In this document: one piece after another, positions 18,488 to 27,392 of the stretch
Numbering within the stretch: the first letter of the stretch is position 1
Layout of the letters: each line of letters begins with the position of its first letter
DNA from: Maribacter forsetii DSM 18668
GTDB lineage: Bacteria; Bacteroidota; Bacteroidia; Flavobacteriales; Flavobacteriaceae
NCBI RefSeq assembly: GCF_000744105.1
Contig: NZ_JQLH01000001.1
Span: 124,001 to 188,000, forward strand
Length of the DNA stretch: 64,000 nt
Direction: 5' to 3'
Made by a program: the position numbers and the translations under genes
Notes under the pieces: model-generated
Told to the model about the DNA's origin: nothing
What the model saw: only the letters and a program-made list of their open reading frames with translations
The model's database searches: none

Positions 18488-20137
18488 ATGACAAATTCAT
18501 ATTTTAAATCAATTTTTGCCCTTTCTATAGCCGCAATATTAACAGGATGCGGAAGCACTAAAACTGTAGGAGGAAGCGGATTAGTTCTTACCCCAGTAGA
18601 GAACATAGATGCTACTCCCTTAAAAATTTCTGACCTTACTACAAGTGAAAAGAATAACTGGGGACATTTAGATTTAGTTGCCGATACTATACCTGGCATG
18701 AGTGTAGATAAAGCGTACAGTGAAATCATTAAGAACAAAAAAGGAACTAAAACAATTGTTGCCGTTCTTGATTCTGGCATTGATTTAAGTCATGAAGATC
18801 TTGTAAACGTATTATGGACCAACACAAAAGAAAAAGCCGGTAACGGTATTGACGATGATAGAAACGGATTCATAGATGATATACACGGTTATAATTTCTT
18901 AGGCGAATCTTATAACGAGCAGTTAGAGTATGTTCGTATGCTTCGTTTGGGCATAGGTGATGCTGCTACTTTAGCAAAAGCAAAAACCAAACTAGACACC
19001 AAATATAATGAGGCTTTACAAGGTAAAGAACAATATGAATCTATTTACCAAGCTGTAAAGAATGCAGATGCAGATGTAAAAAAGTATCTAAAAAAAGATA
19101 CCTATACCCAAGAAGATCTAGCTGGTATTAATGCTACGGATGAGACTATGCAACGTAATGTTGCCATTCTTAATCAAATGTTCGGCATTAATGAAACCAT
19201 ACCAGGTGTTCTGGAAGATTTAACTAATGGACTTAAATATTATACAGAACAACTTAACTATAATCTAAACAAAGATTTCAATGGTAGGGAATCTGTTGGT
19301 GATAATGCCTATGATATTACCGATGTAGACTATGGTAACGGAAATCCTAACAATAGGGTAGATGATGAAAGTCACGGAACACACGTAGCGGGTATAATCG
19401 CTGCTGAACGTAACAACGGTAAAGGTGTTAACGGTGTTGCCAATAATGTAGCTATTATGAGTATTAGAGCCGTACCTAACGGTGATGAGTATGATAAGGA
19501 TATTGCCAGAGGTATTCGTTACGCAGTTGATAACGGAGCACGTGTAATCAATGGTAGTTTTGGAAAGTCTTTTTCTCCTAATGCTGATTGGGTGTACGAC
19601 GCTATTAAATATGCTGCAGATAATAATGTTCTTTTTGTACACGCTGCAGGTAATGATGGTGCTGATCTAGATAACCCGGTTAACGCTAACTTCCCTAATG
19701 ATCAAATAAACAACGGACCAGAAATTGCCGATAATGTTATTACTGTAGGTGCCTTAAACCCAAAATACGGGTCAGAATTGGTAGCAAGCTATTCTAATTA
19801 CGGTAAAATAAATGTTGATATTTTTGCTCCAGGTACAGATATCTATTCTTCATACCCTAATAATGAATATGAATATTCTCCAGGTACTTCCATGGCCGCA
19901 CCTGGTGTTGCTGGTGTTGCTGCTTTGGTAATGTCTCAATATCCAAGTTTAACGGCTGCTCAAGTAAAAAAGATAATATTACAATCTGGTTTACCTATTA
20001 AAACCAAAGTAGTATTGGGTAAAAACACGGGCAAAAGCGGTTCTTTAGATGAAATATCTACTTCTGGCAAAATTGCCAATGCTTACAATGCATTGGTTTT
20101 AGCCAGTAAAGTAGCTGCAGGACAGATTAAATTATAA
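18488..20137 (+). CDS. S8 (subtilisin-like) serine peptidase, lipoprotein
   Basis: This is a 549-residue exported subtilase with a lipoprotein signal (FALSIAAILTGCGS). The catalytic triad is Asp95 (VLDSGIDLSHE), His296 (ESHGTHVAGIIAA) and Ser468 (GTSMAAPGVAG), with the oxyanion Asn in HAAGNDG. Asp and His are about 200 residues apart, much more than in classic subtilisin; the extra stretch (about residues 140-270) is charged and helical and is seen in other Bacteroidota S8 enzymes. It lies 16 bp upstream of an M1 aminopeptidase gene, with which it probably forms an operon for peptide use in the envelope. Confidence 0.93.
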   Translation: MTNSYFKSIFALSIAAILTGCGSTKTVGGSGLVLTPVENIDATPLKISDLTTSEKNNWGHLDLVADTIPGMSVDKAYSEIIKNKKGTKTIVAVLDSGIDLSHEDLVNVLWTNTKEKAGNGIDDDRNGFIDDIHGYNFLGESYNEQLEYVRMLRLGIGDAATLAKAKTKLDTKYNEALQGKEQYESIYQAVKNADADVKKYLKKDTYTQEDLAGINATDETMQRNVAILNQMFGINETIPGVLEDLTNGLKYYTEQLNYNLNKDFNGRESVGDNAYDITDVDYGNGNPNNRVDDESHGTHVAGIIAAERNNGKGVNGVANNVAIMSIRAVPNGDEYDKDIARGIRYAVDNGARVINGSFGKSFSPNADWVYDAIKYAADNNVLFVHAAGNDGADLDNPVNANFPNDQINNGPEIADNVITVGALNPKYGSELVASYSNYGKINVDIFAPGTDIYSSYPNNEYEYSPGTSMAAPGVAGVAALVMSQYPSLTAAQVKKIILQSGLPIKTKVVLGKNTGKSGSLDEISTSGKIANAYNALVLASKVAAGQIKL

Positions 20138-20153
20138 TACTTACATAACTCAT

Positions 20154-22007
20154 ATGACTAAATCATTTTTTACGTTTCTAACAGCAATTTTCTCCATAGG
20201 GTTGCTGGCACAAAACAAGACAGATTATTGGCAACAACATGTTGATTATACCATGGCCGTTGATATGGATGTTGAAACTTTTCAATATACCGGTACCCAA
20301 ACTTTAGTATACACGAACAACTCACCAGATGAGTTAAAACGTGTTTATTTCCATTTGTATTTCAACGCTTTTCAGCCAGGTAGTGAAATGGATATTCGAC
20401 TACAGACAATTGCCGATCCAGATGATAGAATGACTACTCCAGACAAGAAAAGTAGAATTGCTTCTCTTACCGATAGTGAAATAGGATATCTGCATGCTAC
20501 CTCTTTAATACAAGATGGTAACAAGGTTACTTTTTCAGAAGAAGGAACCGTGTTAGTTGTTGATTTAGCTAAGCCAATAGCAGCTGGTGCAAAGTCTACT
20601 TTTAATATGGAATTTAAAGGTCAAGTGCCTTTACAAATTAGACGTTCTGGTAGAAACAGTGAAGAAGGTGTTGCATTGTCCATGAGCCAATGGTATCCAA
20701 AATTAGCAGAATACGATTTTGAAGGTTGGCACGCAGATCCATATATTGCTCGCGAGTTTCAAGGTGTTTGGGGAGATTTTGATGTAAAATTAACTCTTGA
20801 CAAAGACTATACCGTTGGTGGAAGTGGTTACCTGCAAAACCCTAACGAAATAGGTCATGGTTATGAAACCCCTGGTACCAAAATCAAAAAACAAAAGGGA
20901 AAGACCTTAACATGGCACTTCAAAGCTCCAATGGTACATGATTTTATGTGGGCCGCAGATCCAGAATACATTCATGATATTCAACAAGTACCTGACGGAC
21001 CAGTGCTTCATTTTCTTTACAAAGACGATGCTAAAATTTTAGAGAACTGGAAAAAGCTTCAGCCTAAAACGATAGAGGCTATGCAGTTTTTTAGTAAAAA
21101 CATTGGTAAATACCCATATGATCAATATTCGGTTATTCAAGGAGGTGACGGCGGTATGGAGTATGCCATGTCAACACTTATTACCGGTAATAGAAAGTTT
21201 GGTAGTCTAGTGGGTGTTATGGCTCATGAAATGGCGCATTCCTGGTTTCAACATATATTAGCTACAAACGAAGCTAAACATGAGTGGATGGATGAAGGAT
21301 TTACTTCTTTTATTTCTAAACTTTGTATGACTGAAATTATGGATTATGAAAAAGAAAATCCTTTTGAGGGGACTTACAAAGGGTATAGAAACTTAGCGCT
21401 TTCAGGTAAAGAACAACCACAAGGTACATATGCCGATCGTTACGCTCTTAACTTTGCCTATGGTATTTCTGCGTACAGCAAAGGTTCTATATTTTTATCT
21501 CAGTTAGGCTATGTTATCGGTCAAGATAAATTGATGGAAACCATTCGTAAATATTATGAGGAGTTTAAGTTTAAGCACCCTGTTCCTAACGATTTTAAAC
21601 GTGTTGCAGAAAAAGTATCTGGTTTTGAACTAGACTGGTATTTAACAGATTGGACACAAACTACAAATACAATTGATTACGGTATTAAAAAAGTTACGGC
21701 ATCAGAAAACAACACTAAAGTTACCTTAGAACGAATTGGTCTTATGCCAATGCCTTTAGATATTTTGGTGGTTTACAATGATGGTAGCAAAGAAACTTTT
21801 TATGCTCCTTTACGTATGATGCGAGGAGAAAAAGAGAATGCTTATGCTGGTATTGAAAGAACTGTTATTGAAGATTGGCCATGGGCTTACCCTACCTATG
21901 ATTTTGAAATCAATAAACCAATGTCCTCAATACAAGCAATCGTTATTGATCCTTCTCAATTAATGGCAGATGTTAATTTAGAGAACAATGTTTGGCAAGC
22001 AGAGTAA
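20154..22007 (+). CDS. M1-family zinc metallopeptidase
   Basis: This is a 617-residue exported aminopeptidase-like enzyme. A signal peptide (MTKSFFTFLTAIFSIGLLAQ) is followed by an M1 N-terminal beta domain and the catalytic domain with HEMAHSWFQH (zinc His358 and His362, catalytic Glu359), the third ligand Glu in EAKHEWMDEGFTSF, and GGMEYAMST in place of the GxMEN exopeptidase motif. The GGMEY variant, with Tyr at the last position, is typical of Bacteroidota members of this clan. The downstream C-terminal region is beta-rich. It is cotranscribed with the S8 peptidase. A hairpin terminator candidate follows. Confidence 0.93.
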   Translation: MTKSFFTFLTAIFSIGLLAQNKTDYWQQHVDYTMAVDMDVETFQYTGTQTLVYTNNSPDELKRVYFHLYFNAFQPGSEMDIRLQTIADPDDRMTTPDKKSRIASLTDSEIGYLHATSLIQDGNKVTFSEEGTVLVVDLAKPIAAGAKSTFNMEFKGQVPLQIRRSGRNSEEGVALSMSQWYPKLAEYDFEGWHADPYIAREFQGVWGDFDVKLTLDKDYTVGGSGYLQNPNEIGHGYETPGTKIKKQKGKTLTWHFKAPMVHDFMWAADPEYIHDIQQVPDGPVLHFLYKDDAKILENWKKLQPKTIEAMQFFSKNIGKYPYDQYSVIQGGDGGMEYAMSTLITGNRKFGSLVGVMAHEMAHSWFQHILATNEAKHEWMDEGFTSFISKLCMTEIMDYEKENPFEGTYKGYRNLALSGKEQPQGTYADRYALNFAYGISAYSKGSIFLSQLGYVIGQDKLMETIRKYYEEFKFKHPVPNDFKRVAEKVSGFELDWYLTDWTQTTNTIDYGIKKVTASENNTKVTLERIGLMPMPLDILVVYNDGSKETFYAPLRMMRGEKENAYAGIERTVIEDWPWAYPTYDFEINKPMSSIQAIVIDPSQLMADVNLENNVWQAE

Positions 22008-22036
22008 TTTCTTCTTCTAAACTTTAAGATATTTAT

Positions 22037-22066
22037 GCCCCCAAATTGGGGGCTAATTCTTTTTTA
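22037..22066 (+). terminator. Hairpin terminator candidate after M1 peptidase
   Basis: GCCCCCAAATTGGGGGC forms a short GC stem, followed after a few bases by a T-run (CTTTTTT). It lies 30 bp after the M1 stop and 16 bp before rnpA. Confidence 0.55.
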
Positions 22067-22081
22067 AAACTTCTTTTATAA

Positions 22082-22462
22082 ATGGATGCATCCTTCGGAA
22101 AAAAGGAAAAACTAAAAAGTAAAATACTCATTACCCAGTTGTTTGAAGAGGGTAGGGGTATTTCTGTTTATCCGTTGAAATTAATTTATCAATCCGTAGA
22201 GAAAAAAGAAGTTCCGATCAAAACCGCCGTTACGGTATCTAAGCGCAATTTTAAAAGTGCCGTAGATAGAAACCACATTAAACGTTTACTAAGAGAATCT
22301 TATAGACTCAACAAAGGCTTGGTTTTTAACAATACAGATACAAACTTTGCGTTTCTATTTTTATACCTTGGTAAAGATATGCCCACCTTTGAGCAGTTAG
22401 ATCATAAAATGAAGCTCGTTTTAAACAAGTTTAAGCTACAGATTGATGAAAAAAATAATTAG
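22082..22462 (+). CDS. rnpA: Ribonuclease P protein component
   Basis: This is the protein subunit of RNase P, which helps the catalytic RNA mature tRNA 5' ends. It has 126 residues, with the conserved RNR-type basic helix as AVDRNHIKRLLRESYRLNK and upstream TAVTVSKRNFKSA. It is not beside rpmH or yidC here; instead its end overlaps the next gene by 17 bp, an arrangement common in Flavobacteriia. It is probably cotranscribed with the S41 peptidase. Confidence 0.95.
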   Translation: MDASFGKKEKLKSKILITQLFEEGRGISVYPLKLIYQSVEKKEVPIKTAVTVSKRNFKSAVDRNHIKRLLRESYRLNKGLVFNNTDTNFAFLFLYLGKDMPTFEQLDHKMKLVLNKFKLQIDEKNN

Positions 22463-24074
22463 TAAAAAAGTACTAGTACCCATAATTGCCATCGCTTTCC
22501 TTTTTGTAGGAAGTAGTTATAAAAGCGACTTTTTTGAAATAGCCAAACAGATAGAAATCTTTACCACCTTGTTCAAAGAACTGAACATGAATTACGTGGA
22601 TGAAACCAATCCGGCAGAATTAATGGATACCGCCATTAAAAATATGCTGAACGAGTTGGATCCCTATACCAAATTCTTAAACGAACAAGATGTTGAAACG
22701 TATCGTATAAACAATGCTGGTGAATATTCTGGTATTGGCGCCATGGTACGCTCTTTTGATGATAAATTACTGATTATAGAGCCGCACCAAGGATATCCGG
22801 CAGATAAAGCAGGATTAAAGGCCGGTGATGAGATAATACAGATAGGAGATATCAAAGTTGCGGATTTTGAAGATAATGCCAGTGAGCTTTTAAAAGGGGC
22901 TAATGGGTCAACTATAAACGTTACTTACAAGAGACAAGGTAAATTAAACACTACAAGTATCACAAGAGAAGGGATAGAAGTAGATGCTGTTCCTTTCTTT
23001 AAAATGATCAATAACAAAACAGGGTATATTGTTCTTGCAAAATTCAATGCCAAAGCAACGGAACAAACAAAATCCGCCTTATTAGATTTGAAAGGAAAAG
23101 GGGCAGAAAAAATCATTTTGGACTTAAGAGGAAATCCTGGTGGTTTGTTATCTGAAGCTATCAATGTTACCAACTTATTTGTTCCAAAAGGGGAATTAGT
23201 GGTTACTACAAAATCTAAGGTTAAAAAATTCAACAGAGAGTACCATACCAATAACCAACCTGTAGATGAGGAAATTCCGTTAGTGGTATTGGTAAATGGT
23301 AGTAGTGCCTCTGCCAGTGAAATTGTTTCCGGTAGCTTACAAGATTTAGATAGAGCGGTTATCATGGGTGCCAGAAGCTTTGGTAAGGGCTTGGTGCAAC
23401 GCCCTCTTAAACTAACTTATGGTACACAGTTAAAGGTTACCATTTCTAGATATTACACTTCTTCTGGTCGTTGTATACAATCATTGGATTATTGGAACCG
23501 TGATGAAAGTGGTAAAGCGGTTCGTAATACTACCTTCAACGATTTTACTACTCGTAATGGTAGAAAAGTACAAGACGGTGGTGGTATTTTACCAGATATT
23601 GAAGTAGCTACTTCCAAAACCAATGACCTAACTTTGGCATTGCTACAGAACAATGTTATTTTCGATTATGCTACCAATTACCACTATACACACGAGTATA
23701 ACGATGTTTCCGATTTTAAATTCACAGATGCTGATTTTAATGCTTTTAAAAACTATGTAAAGCAAAGTAGTTTCTCATTCGAGACCAAGGCAGAAGAAGC
23801 TATTAAAAAAGCGCTCTCAGGCGATGAAAACGACTTTTTAGGGGCTGACGTTAAGGATAGCTATAAAACATTGTTAGCCAACATTGAAAAAGGTAAAATC
23901 AATGCTTTAGACAAATACCAAAGTGAGATTCAAAAGAATCTTGAAGATGAAATCGTTAAACGTTATTTCTACAGAGATGGTTTATACCAATATTACTTAA
24001 ATAATGACGACGCTATTTTAGCCGCTACCGAATTATTAAGTAATAATTCTAAATACAGCGCTATTTTAAAATAA
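22446..24074 (+). CDS. S41 carboxy-terminal processing peptidase (CtpA/Prc-like)
   Basis: This is a 542-residue exported serine/lysine peptidase. It has an N-terminal membrane anchor or signal (KKVLVPIIAIAFLFVGSS), a helical region with the DPYTKFL signature, a PDZ domain (YSGIGAMVRSF to about residue 165) that binds substrate C termini, and an S41 catalytic core with LDLRGNPGG, GSSASASEIVSG (catalytic Ser) and RSFGKGLVQ (catalytic Lys). The C-terminal 120 residues are helical and typical of Bacteroidota CTPs. ATG 22446 is chosen over the TTG one codon earlier. A role in periplasmic protein processing is expected; substrates are unknown. Confidence 0.95.
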   Translation: MKKIISKKVLVPIIAIAFLFVGSSYKSDFFEIAKQIEIFTTLFKELNMNYVDETNPAELMDTAIKNMLNELDPYTKFLNEQDVETYRINNAGEYSGIGAMVRSFDDKLLIIEPHQGYPADKAGLKAGDEIIQIGDIKVADFEDNASELLKGANGSTINVTYKRQGKLNTTSITREGIEVDAVPFFKMINNKTGYIVLAKFNAKATEQTKSALLDLKGKGAEKIILDLRGNPGGLLSEAINVTNLFVPKGELVVTTKSKVKKFNREYHTNNQPVDEEIPLVVLVNGSSASASEIVSGSLQDLDRAVIMGARSFGKGLVQRPLKLTYGTQLKVTISRYYTSSGRCIQSLDYWNRDESGKAVRNTTFNDFTTRNGRKVQDGGGILPDIEVATSKTNDLTLALLQNNVIFDYATNYHYTHEYNDVSDFKFTDADFNAFKNYVKQSSFSFETKAEEAIKKALSGDENDFLGADVKDSYKTLLANIEKGKINALDKYQSEIQKNLEDEIVKRYFYRDGLYQYYLNNDDAILAATELLSNNSKYSAILK

Positions 24075-24081
24075 CGGGTAA

Positions 24082-24951
24082 TTAATAAGTACAAGCTTCT
24101 TTATCCGATACTTGGTAGTATGCCTTAAAATTACTTGCCATAGGGTCTGTGCATCCTTTTAGATTACGAATTTTAATAGTTCTGAAATCAATTGGCTGAC
24201 CTTCACTTTGTAAAGCAATAAAGCCCTCTGTCAACAGCTTACCATCTTTTTTCATTTTAGGGTCATATCCTTTGGCTACCCCACCCCCAATTTGTGGTTT
24301 TGTGTATTCTAAAACTGTTTTTCCGTTAATGATGTGCTTAACCAATGAATCGTGATATACAACCAATTCCGCCGTTACCCATTGATCACCATAATAGGTA
24401 TCTGATGTTGACTTAATACAGTGTCTTGGGTCTATTTTACCCTCATAAACTACATCTGTACCTGGTGAGCACATATTACCTGTTGGGCGTTCTATACCTT
24501 CTTCTACTCCCGCTAAAAATTGTATTTCAACACTAATAGGCCAATCTTGTTCTTTTAGCATTGTTTTGGGGTCTTGAGAATGAAACATTACTCCGCTGTT
24601 TAATATTGTATAATCTGGTGCGCCCCTATATAATTCACCTACAAAACGATATTGCATCGTTAAATGGAAATCTGAAAAAGGCTTGTCATAATATAAATGA
24701 GCATACCTATTGTTGAATTCTCCTTCATATTTATCATACCTCACTTTTACCATATTATCTTCCGCCCTAAAGGTATCTGCATAGTTATCGCCCACTTCAT
24801 AATGGTGTACTTTGGTGGTCCACCCATTTAAATCATTACCATTGAACATAGTTTCCCAACCATCCTTTGTTTCTTGCGAGGTAATTAGTCCGCATCCTAA
24901 TAAAATTAAAAGTGAAGTTCCGAGTAGTTGAGATTTAAGTTGTTTTTTCAT
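24082..24951 (-). CDS. DUF1080 (3-keto-disaccharide hydrolase-like) lipoprotein
   Basis: This is a 289-residue predicted lipoprotein (SLLILLGCGLITSQ) with a DUF1080 concanavalin-like fold: GWETMFNGNDLNGWTTK at the start, SGVMFHSQDP, VEIQFLAG, WVTAELVVYHDSLVKHIING and PIDFRTIKIRNL near the end. DUF1080 proteins are lectin or glycosidase-like and some hydrolyse 3-keto-glycosides; this one has a short Cys-containing tail (KGCTDPMASNF... to ACTY) that resembles the flavobacterial CTDP motif found on surface proteins. It is convergent with the S41 peptidase, with a 7-bp gap. Confidence 0.88.
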   Translation of the reverse strand: MKKQLKSQLLGTSLLILLGCGLITSQETKDGWETMFNGNDLNGWTTKVHHYEVGDNYADTFRAEDNMVKVRYDKYEGEFNNRYAHLYYDKPFSDFHLTMQYRFVGELYRGAPDYTILNSGVMFHSQDPKTMLKEQDWPISVEIQFLAGVEEGIERPTGNMCSPGTDVVYEGKIDPRHCIKSTSDTYYGDQWVTAELVVYHDSLVKHIINGKTVLEYTKPQIGGGVAKGYDPKMKKDGKLLTEGFIALQSEGQPIDFRTIKIRNLKGCTDPMASNFKAYYQVSDKEACTY

Positions 24952-25140
24952 GTTGATGATCTTAGGTTGAATCTAATTTAAAGAAGAGGGAACTAATACT
25001 TCTAAATATACTCAATATTCTGATATCTTAGGTGATGGGATTATTGAGAGATATTCCAATTAATACCAGTACATCTGTTCATTTATTATTGTTACTTTTA
25101 AAAGTACAAACTAACGCCAACAGCAATACCTTAATTCCAT

Positions 25141-26646
25141 ATGAGAAATCTACTTTTATTAGCTAGTTGTATTTTAATACTTCAATCAACAAAAGCCCAA
25201 TACTCAAAAAAAAATGATGAACCTAAACCTATACCAGAAGCTAAATCTTTTATAACTAAACATAAAGGAACTTTTGGCGGTACAACAATTGATTATATCA
25301 CTACGGCAAAAGAAACTTTTTTAACCAATAAAGAAGGAGATTCTATTGCTACTTTTTGGTCTGTTGCCTACACTAAAACTAATATGGGAGATGTTACTAA
25401 AAGACCGGTAACCTTTGTTTTCAATGGCGGACCAGGATCTGCTTCAATGTGGTTACACATGGGATTCTTTGGACCTAAAATTGTAAAGGTAGATTCTGAT
25501 GCCAAATCTGATGATGGTGCCGCACCATACAACTTAGTCAACAACGACCATGGTTTGCTTGATGTCACCGATTTAGTTTTTATTGATCCCGTAGGTACCG
25601 GTTATAGTCGTTTGGTTGGTAAAGGAGAAGGGAAAGATTTCTACGGATTAAAAGAGGATGTGAATTCTTTTGCCCAATTTATCAGAAAATGGGTAACTGA
25701 AAATGAACGTTGGTTTTCACCGAAATATTTAGCTGGTGAAAGTTATGGTACCACACGTGCTGCGGCATTAGGAAAGGCTTTAGAAGGATCTGGCCAGAAC
25801 ATGGCACTTAACGGAATGATACTTATATCGCAAGCTTTAGATTATGCAGGTTCTACATCTATATCAAATAATATTACTTCTTTCATTACCTACTTACCTA
25901 GTATGGCAGCTACCGCATGGTATCATAAAAAAGCAGGGCAGGGTAAATCTTTAGAAAGCTTTACTCAAGAATGTAGAGATTTTACATACAATACCTACAT
26001 ACCATCATTATACAAAGGCAATTCTTTAAGTGATACAGAAAAGAATACTTTGGCTGAAAAGCTTTCTTATTTTACAGGATTGGATAAAACATATATTCTA
26101 CAATCTAATTTAAGAATTCTAATGGGCCGTTTTCAGAAAAAATTACTAGAAGATAAAGGTTTAGCAATTGGCAGACTTGACGGAAGATTTATGGGTAATG
26201 AAGAAGATAAGGTATCTGAAAAACCACATTTGGGAGATGCCGCTAGTTATCAAATAAGTGCTGCCTACACGGCTAGTTTAAATCATTATTTTGCATCTGA
26301 ATTAAAGGTGAAAATGGATAGACCCTATATTACTTCTGGTGGTGGATCTAATTGGAGATGGAGAACAGTGCCAGATGGTAAATATTGGGAACCTATGCCT
26401 GTTAATACCGCCCCGGATCTTGGTGAAACCATGCGTAGAAATACGGCTATGAAAGTTATGGTAGCGAGTGGATATTATGATTTAATTACTCCGTTTTTTG
26501 ATGCTGAATTTACTTTTGATAGAAACGGAATCGTAAAAGATCGTGTACAAATGAAGTATTATGAAGCTGGTCATATGATGTATACACATGAACCAGATTT
26601 TATTAAATTAAGTAAAGATATACGTGAGTTTATTTCAGCTAATTAA
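25141..26646 (+). CDS. S10-family serine carboxypeptidase-like peptidase
   Basis: This is a 501-residue exported alpha/beta-hydrolase of the S10 family. The signal peptide (MRNLLLLASCILILQSTKAQ) is followed by the family signatures FNGGPGSASMWLHMG, DPVGTGYSRL, and the nucleophile elbow AGESYGTTRAA (catalytic Ser). The C-terminal part has MVASGYYDLITPFF with the catalytic Asp region and YEAGHMMYTHE with the catalytic His. It acts in the periplasm or outside the cell on peptide C termini. It is convergent with a small secreted protein gene. Confidence 0.92.
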   Translation: MRNLLLLASCILILQSTKAQYSKKNDEPKPIPEAKSFITKHKGTFGGTTIDYITTAKETFLTNKEGDSIATFWSVAYTKTNMGDVTKRPVTFVFNGGPGSASMWLHMGFFGPKIVKVDSDAKSDDGAAPYNLVNNDHGLLDVTDLVFIDPVGTGYSRLVGKGEGKDFYGLKEDVNSFAQFIRKWVTENERWFSPKYLAGESYGTTRAAALGKALEGSGQNMALNGMILISQALDYAGSTSISNNITSFITYLPSMAATAWYHKKAGQGKSLESFTQECRDFTYNTYIPSLYKGNSLSDTEKNTLAEKLSYFTGLDKTYILQSNLRILMGRFQKKLLEDKGLAIGRLDGRFMGNEEDKVSEKPHLGDAASYQISAAYTASLNHYFASELKVKMDRPYITSGGGSNWRWRTVPDGKYWEPMPVNTAPDLGETMRRNTAMKVMVASGYYDLITPFFDAEFTFDRNGIVKDRVQMKYYEAGHMMYTHEPDFIKLSKDIREFISAN

Positions 26647-26660
26647 TTAAAATAATTACC

Positions 26661-27290
26661 CTATTTCTTTAAAACAACCACATGCTGATTATTACATTGT
26701 AGATTGTAAAATTTGACAATATCTCTAACATGCTTTTTCTTGAACTCTTTGTTCTGAATCTTAGTTACTAGTTCAGGGCAATCGGCAAAATAATCTGAAG
26801 CAGCATTTTTAAAATTTTTACTAAAAAGTTGATTCGATCCTAAATGGGTTACTTCTCCGTTTACTCCTTTACTGACATAGAGATTTTTGATATCATAGTA
26901 ATTTCCGTGCATCATGTTCATTTGACCATTTGCACTACCAACAAACATAGGGGCAGAATAACCTGTTTGCTCTAAAATATATAAGTTAACAGTGCCTATT
27001 TCTAATTCTCTTACGACATTGAAATAGCCTTTTTTTGTCTCTAGATAAATATAGGTAGATGGCTCTTCCCTATCATTTATAACTGCTTGCTCTAGATTTT
27101 CAAAATGATATTTTTCCGGTTTGTCTCCTTTATCTTTTTTGAATTTCACCTGGTTGCCATTTACAAGCTTAGCCATTCCCTTTAATTGTTTACCATCTTT
27201 AAAATATAAAGTTGCAGCATCTTTTTGGGCAATAGCAATAGATGATCCAACAAAACAGCAGATTAAAACCAAAAGAGTTGTTTTTTTCAT
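26661..27290 (-). CDS. Secreted protein of unknown function
   Basis: This is a 209-residue protein with a clear signal peptide (MKKTTLLVLICCFVGSSIAIAQ). The first half reads like a small beta-rich module found in many Bacteroidota secreted proteins (ATLYFKDGKQLKGMAKL, VKFKKDKGD); the second half is helical and basic with a conserved-looking KNAASDYFADCPELVTKI. No enzyme motif is seen. It is probably a periplasmic protein; the function is not recognised. Confidence 0.8.
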   Translation of the reverse strand: MKKTTLLVLICCFVGSSIAIAQKDAATLYFKDGKQLKGMAKLVNGNQVKFKKDKGDKPEKYHFENLEQAVINDREEPSTYIYLETKKGYFNVVRELEIGTVNLYILEQTGYSAPMFVGSANGQMNMMHGNYYDIKNLYVSKGVNGEVTHLGSNQLFSKNFKNAASDYFADCPELVTKIQNKEFKKKHVRDIVKFYNLQCNNQHVVVLKK

Positions 27291-27392
27291 AGCAGGTAAA
27301 TGAGAGATAACTATGATAAAACGGGTACAATTTTACTATGTTATAATTTTTATCTTAAAATCGATGAAACGCCATTTTAATAAATGAACTAC

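Noticed and set aside
19265..19642. Open minus-strand frame opposite the S8 peptidase
   Set aside because: It is an antisense shadow; the plus strand carries the catalytic His and its flanks there.
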